Notes: generated by a model from the sequence alone, not told the origin. Positions 1-12,284 are shown, counted from the stretch's first letter. The stretch: 64,000 nt of DNA from Cokeromyces recurvatus (GCF_025118155.1 NW_026251399.1:620001-684000), one strand, 5' to 3'. A program made the numbers and translations.

Positions 1-109
1 ATCGTCACTATAATATAAATAATAAGAATAAAATCAGTGGTTGAGTAATATAGATTAAGCATAAAATAAAAATAGCTCGGGAAAACAAGCTTTTTAACCC
101 CACACACAC

Positions 110-147
<38 letters not shown>

Positions 148-618
148 ATGTAAACAACCAGCTGACAGAAAACAGATACTACTAGTTTATAATTTTACAC
201 TAGAGGAAAGAGGGAGTAGTATCCATGTATTCCCTTCCTCTCCCCCTACTGTAGTAATAGCAGTAGCAAATTTGACAATAAGAAAAAACTGTATGTTTTG
301 CTTCTTTCTCTAATTGTTCAAATTTGAATTAAAACTCATTTTTTTTTTTGGTTTCTAGAAAGAAACATGCCCCATATAGATAAAAAATATTAAATATTAT
401 TTTTTCTTTAATCGATAAAGTGCCAAAATTAAAGTTATAATTCCCGCAATTTTTTTTTTACAAAAATAATAATCAAATGATTATATTTTTTTTATTAAAA
501 TTAATATACAATTTGATTTTTTATGTATGCGCAATGTTTAAAGATAACTTTTTTTATATGAACATGCTAGTAAAATGTATAAAGGGAAGAATTATATTGA
601 TAGAAACTAAAAAAAAAT
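1..618. other. Intergenic, no gene seen
   Basis: AT-rich DNA downstream of the alcohol dehydrogenase. It contains a 32-nt A run at 112-143 and several shorter T and A runs. I see no reading frame with coding character on either strand and no tRNA-like element. The last 100 bases probably include the dehydrogenase 3' UTR. Confidence 0.6.
112..143. repeat. Poly-A tract (A32)
   Basis: Uninterrupted run of 32 A directly after a short CA-dinucleotide run. It is one of about eight homopolymers of 30 nt or more in this window. Confidence 0.95.
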
Positions 619-1844
619 TTAGTTCATAACGACAGCTCTGTAACGAGGCTTGCCATCACGGACGAATTGGATAGCATCGTTGATCTTTTCCATGGGGAAG
701 GTGTTGACCCAGGTGCGGACATTGTGGGCACCAGCGAAGTCAAGACATTCTTGGATGACAGCGGGAGCACCAATGAAGGTACCGGCAATGGTCAATTGCT
801 TACCAGCCAAGACGAGGGCAGGGATACCAGAGAGAGGAACTTCGGGAATATCACATTGAATGAAGACACCGTTGTTCTTGAGCATCTTGAAGTATTGATC
901 CCAACACTTGTTGACGATCTTGGTGGCCAAGATGTGAGTGAAGGTGTTGTAGTGAGGTTCCATTTGTTCTTCCTTTTGCATGAGGACGTAGTCATCACAA
1001 CCGAGCTTCTTGGCATCTTCAACCTTGTCAGGGATGACATCGAAGGCAACAACTTCGGCACCCATAGCCTTAGCCCATTGGACACCAAAGTGACCAAGAC
1101 CACCAAGACCGAGAACGGCAACCTTGGAACCCTTACCGACACCGTAACGCTTCAAGGGAGCATAGGTAGTGACACCACCACAGAGGAAAGAGGCAGCAAC
1201 TTCAGAGGAAAGGTTATCAGGGATCTTGACAACGAATTCTTGGTTACCTCTCCACTTCTTGGCGAAACCACCATAGGTCTTATCCTTGGTAGCGTTGTCA
1301 TAACGATCGTTGAAGGACCAGACAGCGTGAGTGGAACAGAGGTTTTCCATACCCTTCTTACAGAAGTCACACTTACCGCAAGAAGCAGATTGACAACCAA
1401 CACCACAACGGTCACCAACCTTGATACGGGTAACGTTCTTACCGACCTTGGTAACAGTACCAATGATTTCGTGACCAACAACACAAGGGAATTCAGTAGG
1501 TCCCCAACCTTCATCAATGACGTGCTACAAAAATAGGTAATAAAAAAAAAGACGAAATTGAATAAGAATCGATACCACATATAATAAAATAATATAAAAT
1601 AATAATGATACATACGACATCAGTACCACAGACACCACAACAGATAACATCCATTTGGACCATATCGTCATCCCAGTGACAGAAGTTCATTTCCATGGGT
1701 TCAAGAGGAGCACCTATAATGATAGAATGAAAAAAAAAATAATTGCATGAATAAATTGCTCCAAACAAGACTAAAGATATAATAACAATAATAATACATA
1801 CTCTTGGAGCGACAGGCATAGGCGGTGAAGGTTTCTTCAGACAT
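619..1844 (-). CDS. NADP-dependent zinc alcohol dehydrogenase (CAD/ADH6 family)
   Basis: Three exons (1844-1802, 1713-1616, 1524-619) encode 348 aa. The family reduces aldehydes to alcohols with NADPH in the cytosol. Visible are the catalytic zinc motif CGVCGTD followed by GHEIIG, the four-cysteine structural zinc loop (CGKCDFCKKGMENLC), and the Rossmann glycine motif GLGGLGHFG. Length fits the family (about 350-360 aa). The start MSEETFTAYA is the first ATG and is followed by a normal GTATG donor. Codon use in exon 3 is unlike the neighbours: mostly C- or G-ending codons (TTC, AAG, GTC, ACC), which suggests strong translational selection and high expression. A TATA-like element lies about 70 nt upstream. 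Exact substrate cannot be told; cinnamyl/aryl aldehydes are usual for the family. Confidence 0.93.
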
Positions 1845-1913
1845 TTTTACTTTAAAGTATAATGAAAAAAAAAAAGAAAAGAAAAGCCTAAAAGCTTGTC
1901 AGAAAATTGATCT

Positions 1914-1921
1914 ATTATATA
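1914..1921 (-). promoter_or_regulatory. TATA-like element of the alcohol dehydrogenase
   Basis: On the minus strand the sequence reads TATATAAT about 70 nt upstream of the ATG at 1844. The position suits a core promoter, and the codon bias of the gene suits a strongly expressed TATA-type promoter. In such AT-rich DNA a chance match is possible. Confidence 0.35.
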
Positions 1922-4275
1922 CTTTTTTTTTAATGCGGTGTTTTTATTTTCATTTTAAATTAGCGCCTTGCATGTCTTACTGATTGGCTTTTTTTTTTTT
2001 TTTTCTGCTTAAATCTAACTATATCTATTTCTTCCATGATATATTTACTATAACAAAATGAATGCATTTAATTACCTTTATAGTCCTCTTTTTTCAACAA
2101 CAAGTTTATTATTTCATCCTTTCATCTTCTTTGTTACGTTTCTTTTTTTAGTCTATATATTATAACAAGCCTATACTTTATAAAAAAAAAAAAATAGCTC
2201 AGTGAAACCCTTGTTTTTTTTAAAAAAAAAATAATAATCTTGTCGATATCGTGCGTATAAGGGAAAAAAGAAAGGATGAATTCTAAGATCAGCCGATATA
2301 TTTTTTTTTTACCAATTACTCTCAGAGATCACAATTTAAGATAATATCGATTTTATAAAATAGTTAATAACCCCGTTTTTATTATTTTAGCAAGCGGGAT
2401 GGTGTGTGAAAAAATAAATAAAACATTACCTTTTAATGCTTGTTGTTGTTGTTATTGTGTAGTTTTCACTCTAGTGTGTATAATCGCATGGGTTTTTCTT
2501 TTTTTTTTTCCTTTCTTTTCTTCTTTTCTTCAAATCAAATTTATCAATGAATATATTTTTAATAAAATCGTGTAGTTAAGTTAGAAGAGAAAAATAGAAA
2601 AAAGAAAGGCTTGTTTCTAAACTCCACTTTGATTCATGTTAACACGAAGAATACTTGGACTTTATTTACTCATATAAACAGACAGGCTTATGTCTGTGTG
2701 ATATCACAATGACATACAGAAAGCTGTCTACTCTCATTTTTTAATCTTAGTATAATTTGGTATCCCGAATGAAGAGAGTTGCTGCTGGCAGCTGCTTCAT
2801 GCATAAATAAAAGCTCGTTGTACAGGAAGGGAACTCAGAAGAACTCAACTTTTTTTTTTTAGTATGATTATGTAAAAAGAAAAAAAAAACGTGGCTCACT
2901 AACGTGTAAAAAGGAAAATTCTCTCTCTTTCTCTCTTTCTTTTTTTTTATGAATATGAAACCTATCAGATTAAAAATTATAGTTTTTAGAACACTACTCC
3001 AGAATAAATACGTGTTTTTTTTTTGTTTTGTTTTGTTTTGTCTTTTTGTTATCTAATAAAGATAAATCTAGATTTTGGAAAGAGAAAGAAAAATGACATG
3101 ATTAAATGTCTATTACTTTTTTAGTGATTTGTACTACTTGGAATATTTTAATATAGATTATATTTAATATCAAAGAGCTGATCGGATTTGAAAGATAAAG
3201 AATAAAAAAAAAAAAAGTTTATCTGTGGTTCGATCGACATCCAATGTTTTGACGCCGGCGGGGGATAATTATCTTTGTCCGGCATAAAATAACCCGGGTC
3301 TTTTTCTTTTTAAAAAAAAAAAGGATGATAATGTTACTATGATAATGATAATGGCTACTATAATAGAGAAAGAATACACATATACATGTTCATAATAATA
3401 AAGAAAAAGAAAAGACTTTTCAATATAGATTTCTTTGAGAGAATGAATATAATATATGTATGTATGTATGTATGTTATGTATGTGTATTTTTTTTCCCCC
3501 GTAATATGACAGCTAATAAAAAGAAAATAAAAGAAAATAAAAGAAAAGTGATCGATTCATTATCTCTTTGATCTCGAATCTCTTCTCCTCCCCCTTTTTT
3601 TTTTCTTTTTCTTTTTCTTTTTTTCTTTTACTTCTTTTGGAAGTAGGAAAAGTAACGGAATGTTTTAAACGTCCTAGAAGCTTTTGACTGATAAGCTAAA
3701 AATAATAATAAATGCTTCTTTTTTCTTTTCCTTTTTTTGTAGAGAGAGTTTTTATTATTATGATGTCCTCAACTATGATGGTTTTATTTTATTTATTTAT
3801 TTTTTTTTTTTTGTCTTTTTTAAAACTAATCAAGTTAGACGCATTATCATTACTTGTCTTTATATTCATCGTACCTTTTTTTTTTTTTAATTAAACGAAA
3901 TAGTTATGTAATACATGAAACAAATATAAACGCATAATAAATGCCAATTACAACTAAAACATGCAATTTAATAATTAAACTTGAACCCTTGAATTACCTT
4001 TTCCATTTGATTCTATCCTATTCTAGCCTCTGTCGAGTATAGTATAAACAAAGCAGTTATATCATGCAACAAATAATGGTTGCTTATTATTCTAAATTCT
4101 TTATATATTTTATTACTTTTTCCTCAGTTTATTATTATTAGATATATAATATATTATAATTATATGTAAGTAATATAGATGTAAGTAATAAATTATTCTC
4201 CTTTCTCCCCCGAAAAAAAAATGCGAATTAATGCAAAAAAAAAAAAAAATATTAAAGGACATTCATAGTAAATAA
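1922..4275. other. Long intergenic region without recognisable genes
   Basis: About 2.3 kb between the dehydrogenase promoter and the LCB1 stop codon. Short open frames here translate to Phe/Lys/Ile-rich low-complexity peptides driven by T and A runs, and I do not call them genes. The exception in composition is a GC-rich patch at about 3250-3300 (listed separately). A small hairpin-like GC cluster (GCTGC-TG-GCAGC) lies near 2780-2800. Confidence 0.6.
3254..3299. promoter_or_regulatory. GC-rich patch with palindromes, including a GATA palindrome
   Basis: Within about 50 bases of otherwise AT-rich DNA there are three perfect palindromes: GCCGGC (3254-3259), GATAATTATC (3264-3273, two GATA cores back to back) and ACCCGGGT (3292-3299), plus a CCGG core at 3279-3282. 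This looks like a cluster of transcription-factor sites, about 1.4 kb upstream of the dehydrogenase start. Function is inferred only from the clustering. Confidence 0.3.
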
Positions 4276-6047
4276 TTATTTTCTCCATTTAGTAAAGACC
4301 TTAATAATGGCGGACTTGACAATACCAGCTGCCTTTTCATTTTCCTTCTTTGTCAAGCCAATGGTAACACTAATTTTAATACCAGGTCTAGGACAGTGTC
4401 GTTCTTGATCAATCACATATTTTGCACGAGTAACAAGAACACCTTGATTAGCACATTCATCTACAACATCTTGCCAAAGATATTCTTCATCTTCACGACT
4501 TATTTCTTCTTCATGCTCTAATAAACGTGATTGTAAAAAGCTGGGTTTGGCTCGAATATGGAAAAAGGGGGCTGGATTCTCAGGATCACCTGAAAACAAC
4601 TCCACAAAGGATTCTAAACTCTTGTGAGTCAATGTTAAACGGAATGTCTTGGTACGTTCAGCAAGTTCAGCCAAGAGTTGAGGTTGTTCGTTAATCAACT
4701 TGATGGCTTCACTAGATGAAACAGCCAACATGGCAGGAATGGAAGCAGAGAAACAATAAGCTAAACCACTCAAACGTTGATGATCTACAATCGCAACTGA
4801 TCCCGCACAAAAGCCACCAGAGGAACAAAGTGCGTTGGCCATCGAACCTACAATAATGTCCACCTCGGTTGCTGGGATTTGGAAGAGATCAGTAAGACCA
4901 GCACCACGAGGGCCGACAACACCAAAGGATTGGGATTCATCTAAAATTAATCTATACTTGTACTTCTTTTTAATTTCAATCAGTTTATCAAGTGGAGCAA
5001 TGTCACCATAATTCGTCGAGAGGCCCTCACAGACAATAAAACGACGTGTAAGTCGCTTCTTGTGAACTAAATCATCCATACGAATCTCTTCTAATACACG
5101 TTCAAGGTCCGCCATATCATTATGCTTGTACCAACGGACAATGGAACGAGAAATTTGAATACCCTTTTGAACGGCAAAACTAACGCTGTCATCACAAACA
5201 AGAATATCACCACGTTTACTGAAGGCAGGGATAACAGAAGAAATGGTTGAAAAATTTTGTGCATAAATAATAGCTGCCTCCGTGCCTATGAAGTGTGCAA
5301 TATCCTTTTCAAGTTCCATATGAACGTCAATGGTACCATAGAAACCAGGAGGTCCACATGAACCAACACCATAGTTACGAAGTGTCGTAATCGCCTTTTC
5401 TCGAATCTCTTCAGAGGCTGTAAAATTAAGATAATTCGTGGTTGCTAAGTTCATGAGAGGTTTAGCATAGCCAACTACTTTTGATTTTGCGCTTTGTGCC
5501 CCCGAGATAACGGGTGTTTTATCCAAATTAAATTTATCAAATTTATTCAAGGCTGGTACTAAAGGTTCAGGATGCCATTCTTCAACAAGCTCATCAATTT
5601 CCTATTTATTTATTTATTTTTTAATATATGTGTATAGAGCTATTGTATGGAATGAACGAAAAAAAAAAAAGAAAAGAAATACGTTCTCTCTCCTACTATC
5701 CTCCTCCTTACACAAAATTCACATTATTTCACCATATAACACATCTATCATTATGTGTGTGTGTGTGTGTGTTTTTTGACTTTTCATAAATAGCTTACCT
5801 TGTCTGACAATTTAACTGCATTATCGTGAGGTTTATATTTAGCAGACATTAAATATCGAATAGCGAAAAAGACTAGGAAAAGTTCAAGAGCAATTCGAAA
5901 AGGGTCATTTTGATAAGCATTCTTAACATAATTAAGAGCGAGATGAGATCCAGGAATGGCAGCAATAATCGTATATAGTGAGTTTACAGTTGAATTAATA
6001 AATTCTGCATGCTTTTCCACTATAGGGGGTATTGTATTCGCTTCCAT
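4276..6047 (-). CDS. LCB1: Serine palmitoyltransferase subunit 1
   Basis: Two exons (6047-5799 and 5601-4276) encode 525 aa. Together with LCB2 it makes the ER-membrane enzyme that condenses serine and palmitoyl-CoA in the first step of sphingolipid synthesis. The N-terminal exon contains a lumenal stretch and a membrane segment (FRIALELFLVFFAIRYL), followed by a type II PLP-dependent aminotransferase fold. As expected for LCB1, the PLP lysine is absent: the loop reads GSMANALCSSGGFCAGS where LCB2 carries the lysine. The start is the only ATG in frame with the exon junction (MEANTIPP). The 197-nt intron carries a GT dinucleotide run. Length agrees with fungal LCB1 (about 500-560 aa). Confidence 0.95.
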
Positions 6048-7770
6048 GTTTTTTTTTGAGAAAGAAAAACAAGAAACAATAACAAATAACAAAAAAAAAA
6101 AAAACTGAAAAAATTTTATTACTATTATTGTTAAAAGCAAATAATTACATTTTATTATAAAATTAAATGACCGCAATAATAGGAGTTATTAATAACATTA
6201 AGCAAATGTTATTACTGTTTCAATTAAGCCAATTCTTCCAAGAATACGAACAGTAAAAAAAAAAAAAAGAAAAAGGGAAGGGCATATTGTATTGATTATA
6301 GAAGCCTGTATAAGAGTATTTTTCTTTTTTTTACCTAGGACCAAATAAGGATGTAAAACAGTATTTGTTATTATGATAATGACTAATTACATATAAAGAG
6401 GTTAACAATTCATTAATGATGATATATGAAGAGCTTAGAGTGAATTATAAATGAACATTGATAGATTATGCATATTGAATAAATAGAATACAGAAGAGGA
6501 TTTCTATATATTATAAATCTATCTTTCTTGCATGAAAAGAGAGAATATTATTGTTTCTGGGAAAATAATGAAAAAAAAAAGCTCATATATGCATATAATA
6601 AATTGTATATCGAACCATCTTGTTCCTTTTATTGATACTCCCTGGTAGTCATTTTTTTTTATATCGGATATATATATAAAAAAAAGAAGAAGAAAAAGCT
6701 AGCCTATTTTATATCTTGTCTTCAAAGAAGATTGTAATGATAACTATTCCGATATATTCATCTGTGCTACCTTTAAAGAATAGTACGTTTTTTAGTTAAT
6801 TTCTTTATTAGACAGCTGATGAAAAGTATAGATACGAAAATGCTGTAGAGCAATATCTAATAATTAGGGTCGCAGAAAAATGCAAACAAAATTATAATAA
6901 TAATAAACCAGAGAAAGTGATACCTTTTGAGTTATTGTCATGTTAAACTTTAGGAATAGTAATAATAATAATAATAAAAGGTTAAACTATTTGGATCGTT
7001 TTAAAGTACATGCTATTATCTTCTTTCTGAAGTTAAGACATCATATCTTAATTAGTAAGACCCTATTTTAAGATTACTGCTAATACTTATTATTAACTAG
7101 ACTTACTCCCCCCACTCTTCCTCATGCAAGTACATATTTTAAGTTTATAGCAGTCATTTACAGATAATTATCCGCTTTACAATACTCAGTAGTATTGCTT
7201 TGCTATATTTGTGTATGTTCTGTAGAAGATGATATTTTATTGTATGATTAATAATACTCTATATTGGAGTCATATAAATGACTGATTACTTTTTCTTTTA
7301 ATAAAAAATAAAAAAAAGGCCATATTAATAGGCGATAGTAGCTATTCTACCATTAGAAAAAAAAATGTAACTTTGGTTGCTATTAGCAGTAAGCAAACCT
7401 TGATCTAAAATAAGAAGATTAGAAACAAAAATTTTCAAAGTGGTATTATTTATCAATTCTATCTAAAATTGTTTCAAGATATTAGAATGTTTAACAGCAA
7501 CAGTAAACTAGTGTTGGAGGATACTCAGTATTCAAAAGAAGTGTCAACAAGAAACAAAAGGAATCCTCTCAAGAGTTTTAAACAAGACATTTAAAAAAAA
7601 AATTGTTGACTTTTCCAGGGCATATTAGTAATCTCTTTGCATTAAGAAATCAAAACAGAATAGCAGCAATGAAGAGTAAGCCATCATATTTAAAGGAACT
7701 AACTCTACATAGCTTGGTTCTTTTTCTTTTTACATTATATTTATCTAATACATAGAATTAAGTTTTATTT
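6048..7770. other. Intergenic, no gene seen
   Basis: About 1.7 kb between the LCB1 start and the Ski8 stop, both on the minus strand. AT-rich, with TAA/ATA repeats near 6893-6976 and no frame with coding character. It should contain the LCB1 promoter and the Ski8 3' UTR. Confidence 0.55.
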
Positions 7771-9215
7771 TTATGATGAACCACTACTAGCAAACCATTT
7801 AAGAGATTTATCATCAGAACCAGATACTAATTTAGTTCCTTCAGAATTCCATGCAACTCCCCAAACCTATATTATAAAAATGTATTACACATTTAATAAT
7901 GATACATAGATAAATAGATAAACTTACTTGGTCTGTATGTACTTCATGTGTCTCCAATACTGATCTTAAACCAAGGTCCCAAATTTTAATACGCTTGTCT
8001 GCTCCAGAACTAGCTAGTTGCTGTTTACTAATATCTGGATTAGCTGCAACAGATAAAATCCAGTCAGAATGGCCTGTTAAAGTAGAAGCCAATTGTCCAT
8101 GTTCCACATCATAAACATGAATACACTTATCATCACTTCCGCTAATCAAGGTTTTACTATCACTTGTAAATGTAACTGTACGGACAGCCATAGCATGTCC
8201 TTTAATAATAAAGAGAAATCAGCAATATAATCCATATATGTATACATATATAAAACACACATTAGACAAACCTGTCAAAGTATGTGCTAACTGATTTGTT
8301 TCTACATTAAATACATAAATTGCTCCATCCTCGGCTCCACCTGCAACATATTTACCATCAGGGCTCTATCAACTATCTTGTTAAAACAGATTATAGATAT
8401 ATGACCCTATAACACTTACAAAGGCTATTGACATGATAAATTTATCCTTTGTTGGTAAACTATGCACTTTTTCTCCTGACTCGACACTATAAATATTTAT
8501 ATCACCATTATGTGATCCAGTTGCAATGTATTGACCATCTGGGCTAAATTTAGCTTTCCAAGCTTCAACAGGTGTTGCTGTAATTGTTTTAATGAGTGCT
8601 CCATTATTTTCAACATCCCAAATTCGAAGACTAGAATCGATTGAACTAGAAACAAGACCTTTTTTTTTTTTTTAAAAAAAAAAGAAAAGAAAGGAGAGGA
8701 AAGGAAAGGAAAAGCTTCAGCTCAATCATGTTTAAAAAAAAAACACATACACACACAAAACTTACGAGTTCCATCTTGTGAAAAATCGACTGAAATAACT
8801 GCCAATACATGTCCTTCAAGAGTAAATTTCAATTCACCTGAATTGCCATCCCTAGTTGATTGAATAATATAGATAAAAAAAAAACGCGTATTTTAAGCAT
8901 TGAATATTCTTTGTCTTATTACTCTTGAGTTTTTAATTATTTACCAACATTTAATTGTATTATCTTCAGATCCTGTAGCGATTAAATTAGTTTTATTTGA
9001 CCAAGCAACATCCCAAATACCATCAGCATGAGCTTAATGACAAAAAAATGAACTTTTTTTTTAGTACATTGTTCCTTAATTTGTTTATTTTTTTTAAAAA
9101 AAAAAAATAGTTTACCATCGTCTTGAACAATAGTAGGAATATATGTAGTAGGCTAGTAAAAATAAAAAGATGTTAAATAAAGCAAAAGCAAAATCAAGGA
9201 TAAACATTTCACCAT
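7771..9215 (-). CDS. SKI8: WD40 repeat protein, Ski8/WDR61 homologue
   Basis: A seven-bladed beta-propeller of about 330 aa in many short exons on the minus strand, ending at 7771-7773 with the peptide WFASSGSS. Repeats end in WD-type dipeptides (IKCW, LRIWDV, INIYSV, IYVFNV, IHVYDV, IKIWDL, LKWF). Order and spacing fit WDR61/Ski8, the scaffold of the Ski complex that feeds cytoplasmic mRNA to the exosome; in animals and plants also part of the Paf1 complex. The N-terminus is a model: the exon at 9152-9116 (PTTYIPTIVQDD) needs an in-phase start, and the best candidate is an exon consisting only of the ATG at 9215-9213, followed by donor GTGAAA. It starts about 230 nt from the divergent TAD3. 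Another WD40 family cannot be fully excluded. Confidence 0.82.
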
Positions 9216-9447
9216 TATGGATATTGATATCGCAATAATTAAAAAAAAAAAAGGCAACTATTCTACTTTGTTTCTCTATCTGTCTGTCATGTAAAAGCTG
9301 GACTTGATTAAAGTCACGACAACGACGACAATTATTGTTGTACACTGGATTCCAAAAAAAAAAAAAAAAAGCCACTCTACAAAAAAATAAAACACAAAAT
9401 TTTCAATATATTCTGACATTTTGTTATCCAAATGCATAACAGTTATC

Positions 9448-10662
9448 ATGGCAGAAACAAATGATAAAACCGAAAAGCCGAAAACTAAAGTAAAAAATGG
9501 TACATATGTTATATTATTAGAAGGAGAATATATAGAAAGACTTAAGTATATATACATATACATAGTAAAGGGAAAAACCGATGAATTTATTCCTAGAGAA
9601 GAGTGGCCATTTGAGGAGGCCTTGGCCGATGAGTATGAGCGAGGATTGGAAACGATGGATGTATATACAGTATATGTAGAACCAAAACAAACGAATAATG
9701 TATTAAAGTAAAAAAAATAAGACAAGATAAAGAATACTAATAAAAGATGGGAAGCATAACATACTTGTATTTACATTGTAGATTTGCACAGAAATATTTA
9801 GCCTCATTAGAAGGATTAGAACATTGTAAAAGAATTAGACGTATAACTAAACCAGAAACCGACTCTGGTTTTATTTTGGAAGTTTTAATGTGTTTAAAAG
9901 ACAAGTTATCACAAACAGAACTTGAACAGTTATTGTTAAATAACGAACAACAACTCTATGAGCCAACCGTTCATGTTGTTTCTGTACCACGTTATGCTCC
10001 TCTCAATCGACAGCAATATGAAGCATGGCATCATTTATGGCCATTATCGTATCGTGAAGATACTCGATTAGATCCAAAATTTACAAAAGAGGATATGACT
10101 GTTATTCATGATCATATGCGACATTTACTATCCTTATCCACAGTGGCTTGTCGTATTGTAGATCCTGATACAAATCAAGTTTTAGCAGAAGGAATAGATA
10201 CAAGAAAGGAACATCCACTTCATCATGCAGTTATCAACTGTATTAACCTTGTAGCCTTAAAAGAGAATGAAGTGTATGGAGGTCGAGGAAGACAAATGAA
10301 GAGAACAGCAAATGAAATGACAGATAATGAGCAATCAAAGAAAACAGCTTATTTATGTACAGGTTATGATGTTTATATCACACACGAACCCTGTGCTATG
10401 TAAGTCTTTATAGATGTATTTATATTATATAAGAGATGAAAAATATTCATTATTCATAAATAGGTGTGCTATGGCGCTTGTTCATTCCAGAGTATCACGT
10501 GTATTTTATAGTATACCCTCAAAAACAGGTTCACTTGGAACAAATTATAAAATTCATTCACATTCAAGTTTAAATCATCATTATCGAGTATTCAAACATG
10601 TTTTATTAAAAGAAGGAAATCTATTACTTTTAGATTCTTCGCTTGTAGATCAAGAATTATAA
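9448..10662 (+). CDS. TAD3: tRNA-specific adenosine deaminase subunit TAD3/ADAT3
   Basis: Three exons (9448-9707, 9782-10399, 10464-10662) encode 358 aa. With TAD2 it converts A34 to inosine in tRNA anticodons. The C-terminal deaminase domain has the zinc ligands HAV (in PLHHAVINCIN) and PCAMC (in HEPCAMCAMALVHSR). Valine replaces the catalytic glutamate of active HAE deaminases, which is the known hallmark of TAD3, the non-catalytic partner. The intron between exons 2 and 3 falls inside the PCxxC motif. The start is the first ATG after an upstream frame without ATG (MAETNDKTEK). It shares a roughly 230-nt divergent promoter with the Ski8 homologue. Confidence 0.93.
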
Positions 10663-10813
10663 TAAAATGTCTTTTTTTTTTTACATCTCCGCTAAATCTT
10701 CTTTATTACTGAAAAGAACTGAAGGGATAAGGGGAGGGGTGGGGAGGATAGTTTTTTACTTAATTCTAATATTTTTTTTTTTTTTTTGAGGAAGATTTAA
10801 ACTATATTAATTC

Positions 10814-12284
10814 ATGAGATCATTATTTTCAACATGTATACATTCATCAATAAGACTCAATGCAGTATATAAATTAAACAGTCGATTTTTTTCCTCGACA
10901 TTAAGAACCGAAAATAAAGTTGATTGTTATATTTCCACCATTAATGATGTCTATTCTAATCTAGCCATTGAAGAATGGTTATTACGAGAAACAACACCCG
11001 AACGATATATACTTTACTTATGGAGAAATAGATCTTGCGTTGTAGTAGGACGAAACCAAAATCCTTTTAGTGAATGTAATTTACGATTTATGGATGAGCA
11101 TAACATACCACTTGTTCGAAGAAGATCTGGTGGTGGTGCAGTATATCATGTAAACCCTGTTTTCCTTAAACACACACACACACACACACAAAATGCTAAC
11201 TGATGGTATATAGGATATGGGTAATTCTATTTATACTATTTTCATGCCTCGTGAAGCATTTTCCAGAAGAACAAATGCAGAACTTGTGTCTAAAGCTTTA
11301 AATCGACTTGATATACCTGCAAGTGTAAATGAAAGACATGATATTGTGGTTGACGAACATAAAGTGTCAGGAAGTGCATATAAAATCACTAGTTCAAGAG
11401 CTTATCATCACGGAACTATGTTAATTGATGCAAATATAGATAATTTAAAAGGATGTTTATCTAAAAAACGAATGAATAACGTAAAGAAAAAAAAAAAAAA
11501 GAATGAGTATTCTTCATTCATTTACCTTCTCTTTTCTTGTTCTCTTAGAAAGGCATCATTTCAAAGGGCGTCGAATCAGTTCCTTCCCCAGTAACTAATT
11601 TACGGGACTATTCTTTTACAATCGATCATCAACAGTTTTGTGAGTCAGTTTTATCAGAATTTATTCTTTCCTATAATAATGGTATTCCTGTTAAAGTAAT
11701 AAAATCTATTCATATTTTATTTAACTTTTTAACCCCCTCTCCCCTCCCCGTTTTTTTTTTCTTTTTAGCCAATTCTGTTTGATACACTTCCTAAACAACT
11801 GGAAACAACGAGACAAGAATTAATGACTTGGGAATGGATTTATGGCCAAACTCCTGAATTCACCAATACAATAGAAGCAAATTTATCTTGGGGAAATATA
11901 GTAAGTAATTATGAATTCAAAATTTGGGTAGTCTGTATACAGTTATTTATATATACATATACATGTATTTATATAGAAAGCACATTTATTAGTAAGACAT
12001 GCAAAAATTATTAAAGCAGATATTACTACAAGTCATGATCTATTACATGAGTCTACACTTGCAGCAGCTATATCCGTTGCCTTAGAAGGTAATATATACA
12101 TATAAAAGAAAAAAAAAAGAAAAAAAAACCCATATTTATAATATTCTATATAGGATTACCCTATTCACGATTTGCAGTAGATGAAGCTATCAATAAAATA
12201 CATTGTGACGTACCAGGATTAATCAATATGGACAATGAACATATTTCAAAAGAAATTAGAGATTGGTTATTTAGTAGATTATAA
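10814..12284 (+). CDS. AIM22: Mitochondrial lipoate-protein ligase A family protein
   Basis: Six exons (10814-11149, 11214-11480, 11549-11695, 11769-11900, 11977-12088, 12154-12284) encode 374 aa. The family attaches lipoate to E2 and H subunits of mitochondrial enzyme complexes. The N-terminus (RSLFSTCIHSSIRLNAVYKL) looks like a mitochondrial targeting peptide. The lipoate-binding motif RRRSGGGAVYHD is split by intron 1 and the lysine motif KVSGSAYK is present. A C-terminal domain of about 130 aa follows, as in bacterial LplA and yeast Aim22. Intron 1 carries an (AC)n repeat. Symbol is by family resemblance; the enzyme could act as a transferase rather than an ATP-dependent ligase. Confidence 0.9.

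Noticed and set aside
667..1536. Open frame of 289 aa on the plus strand across the alcohol dehydrogenase
   Set aside because: It is the antisense shadow of the dehydrogenase exon; it has no domain, and the minus strand carries a clear enzyme.
3210..3245. GGTTCGATCGA resembling a tRNA box B
   Set aside because: No box A or acceptor stem at the right distance, and the flanks do not pair.
3386..3894. Short Phe/Lys/Ile-rich frames on the plus strand
   Set aside because: Driven by T, A and GTAT repeats; no coding character or splice partners.
9421..9447. Possible upstream extension of TAD3 (LSKCITVI)
   Set aside because: No ATG in frame before 9448, and the extension shows no conservation-like features.
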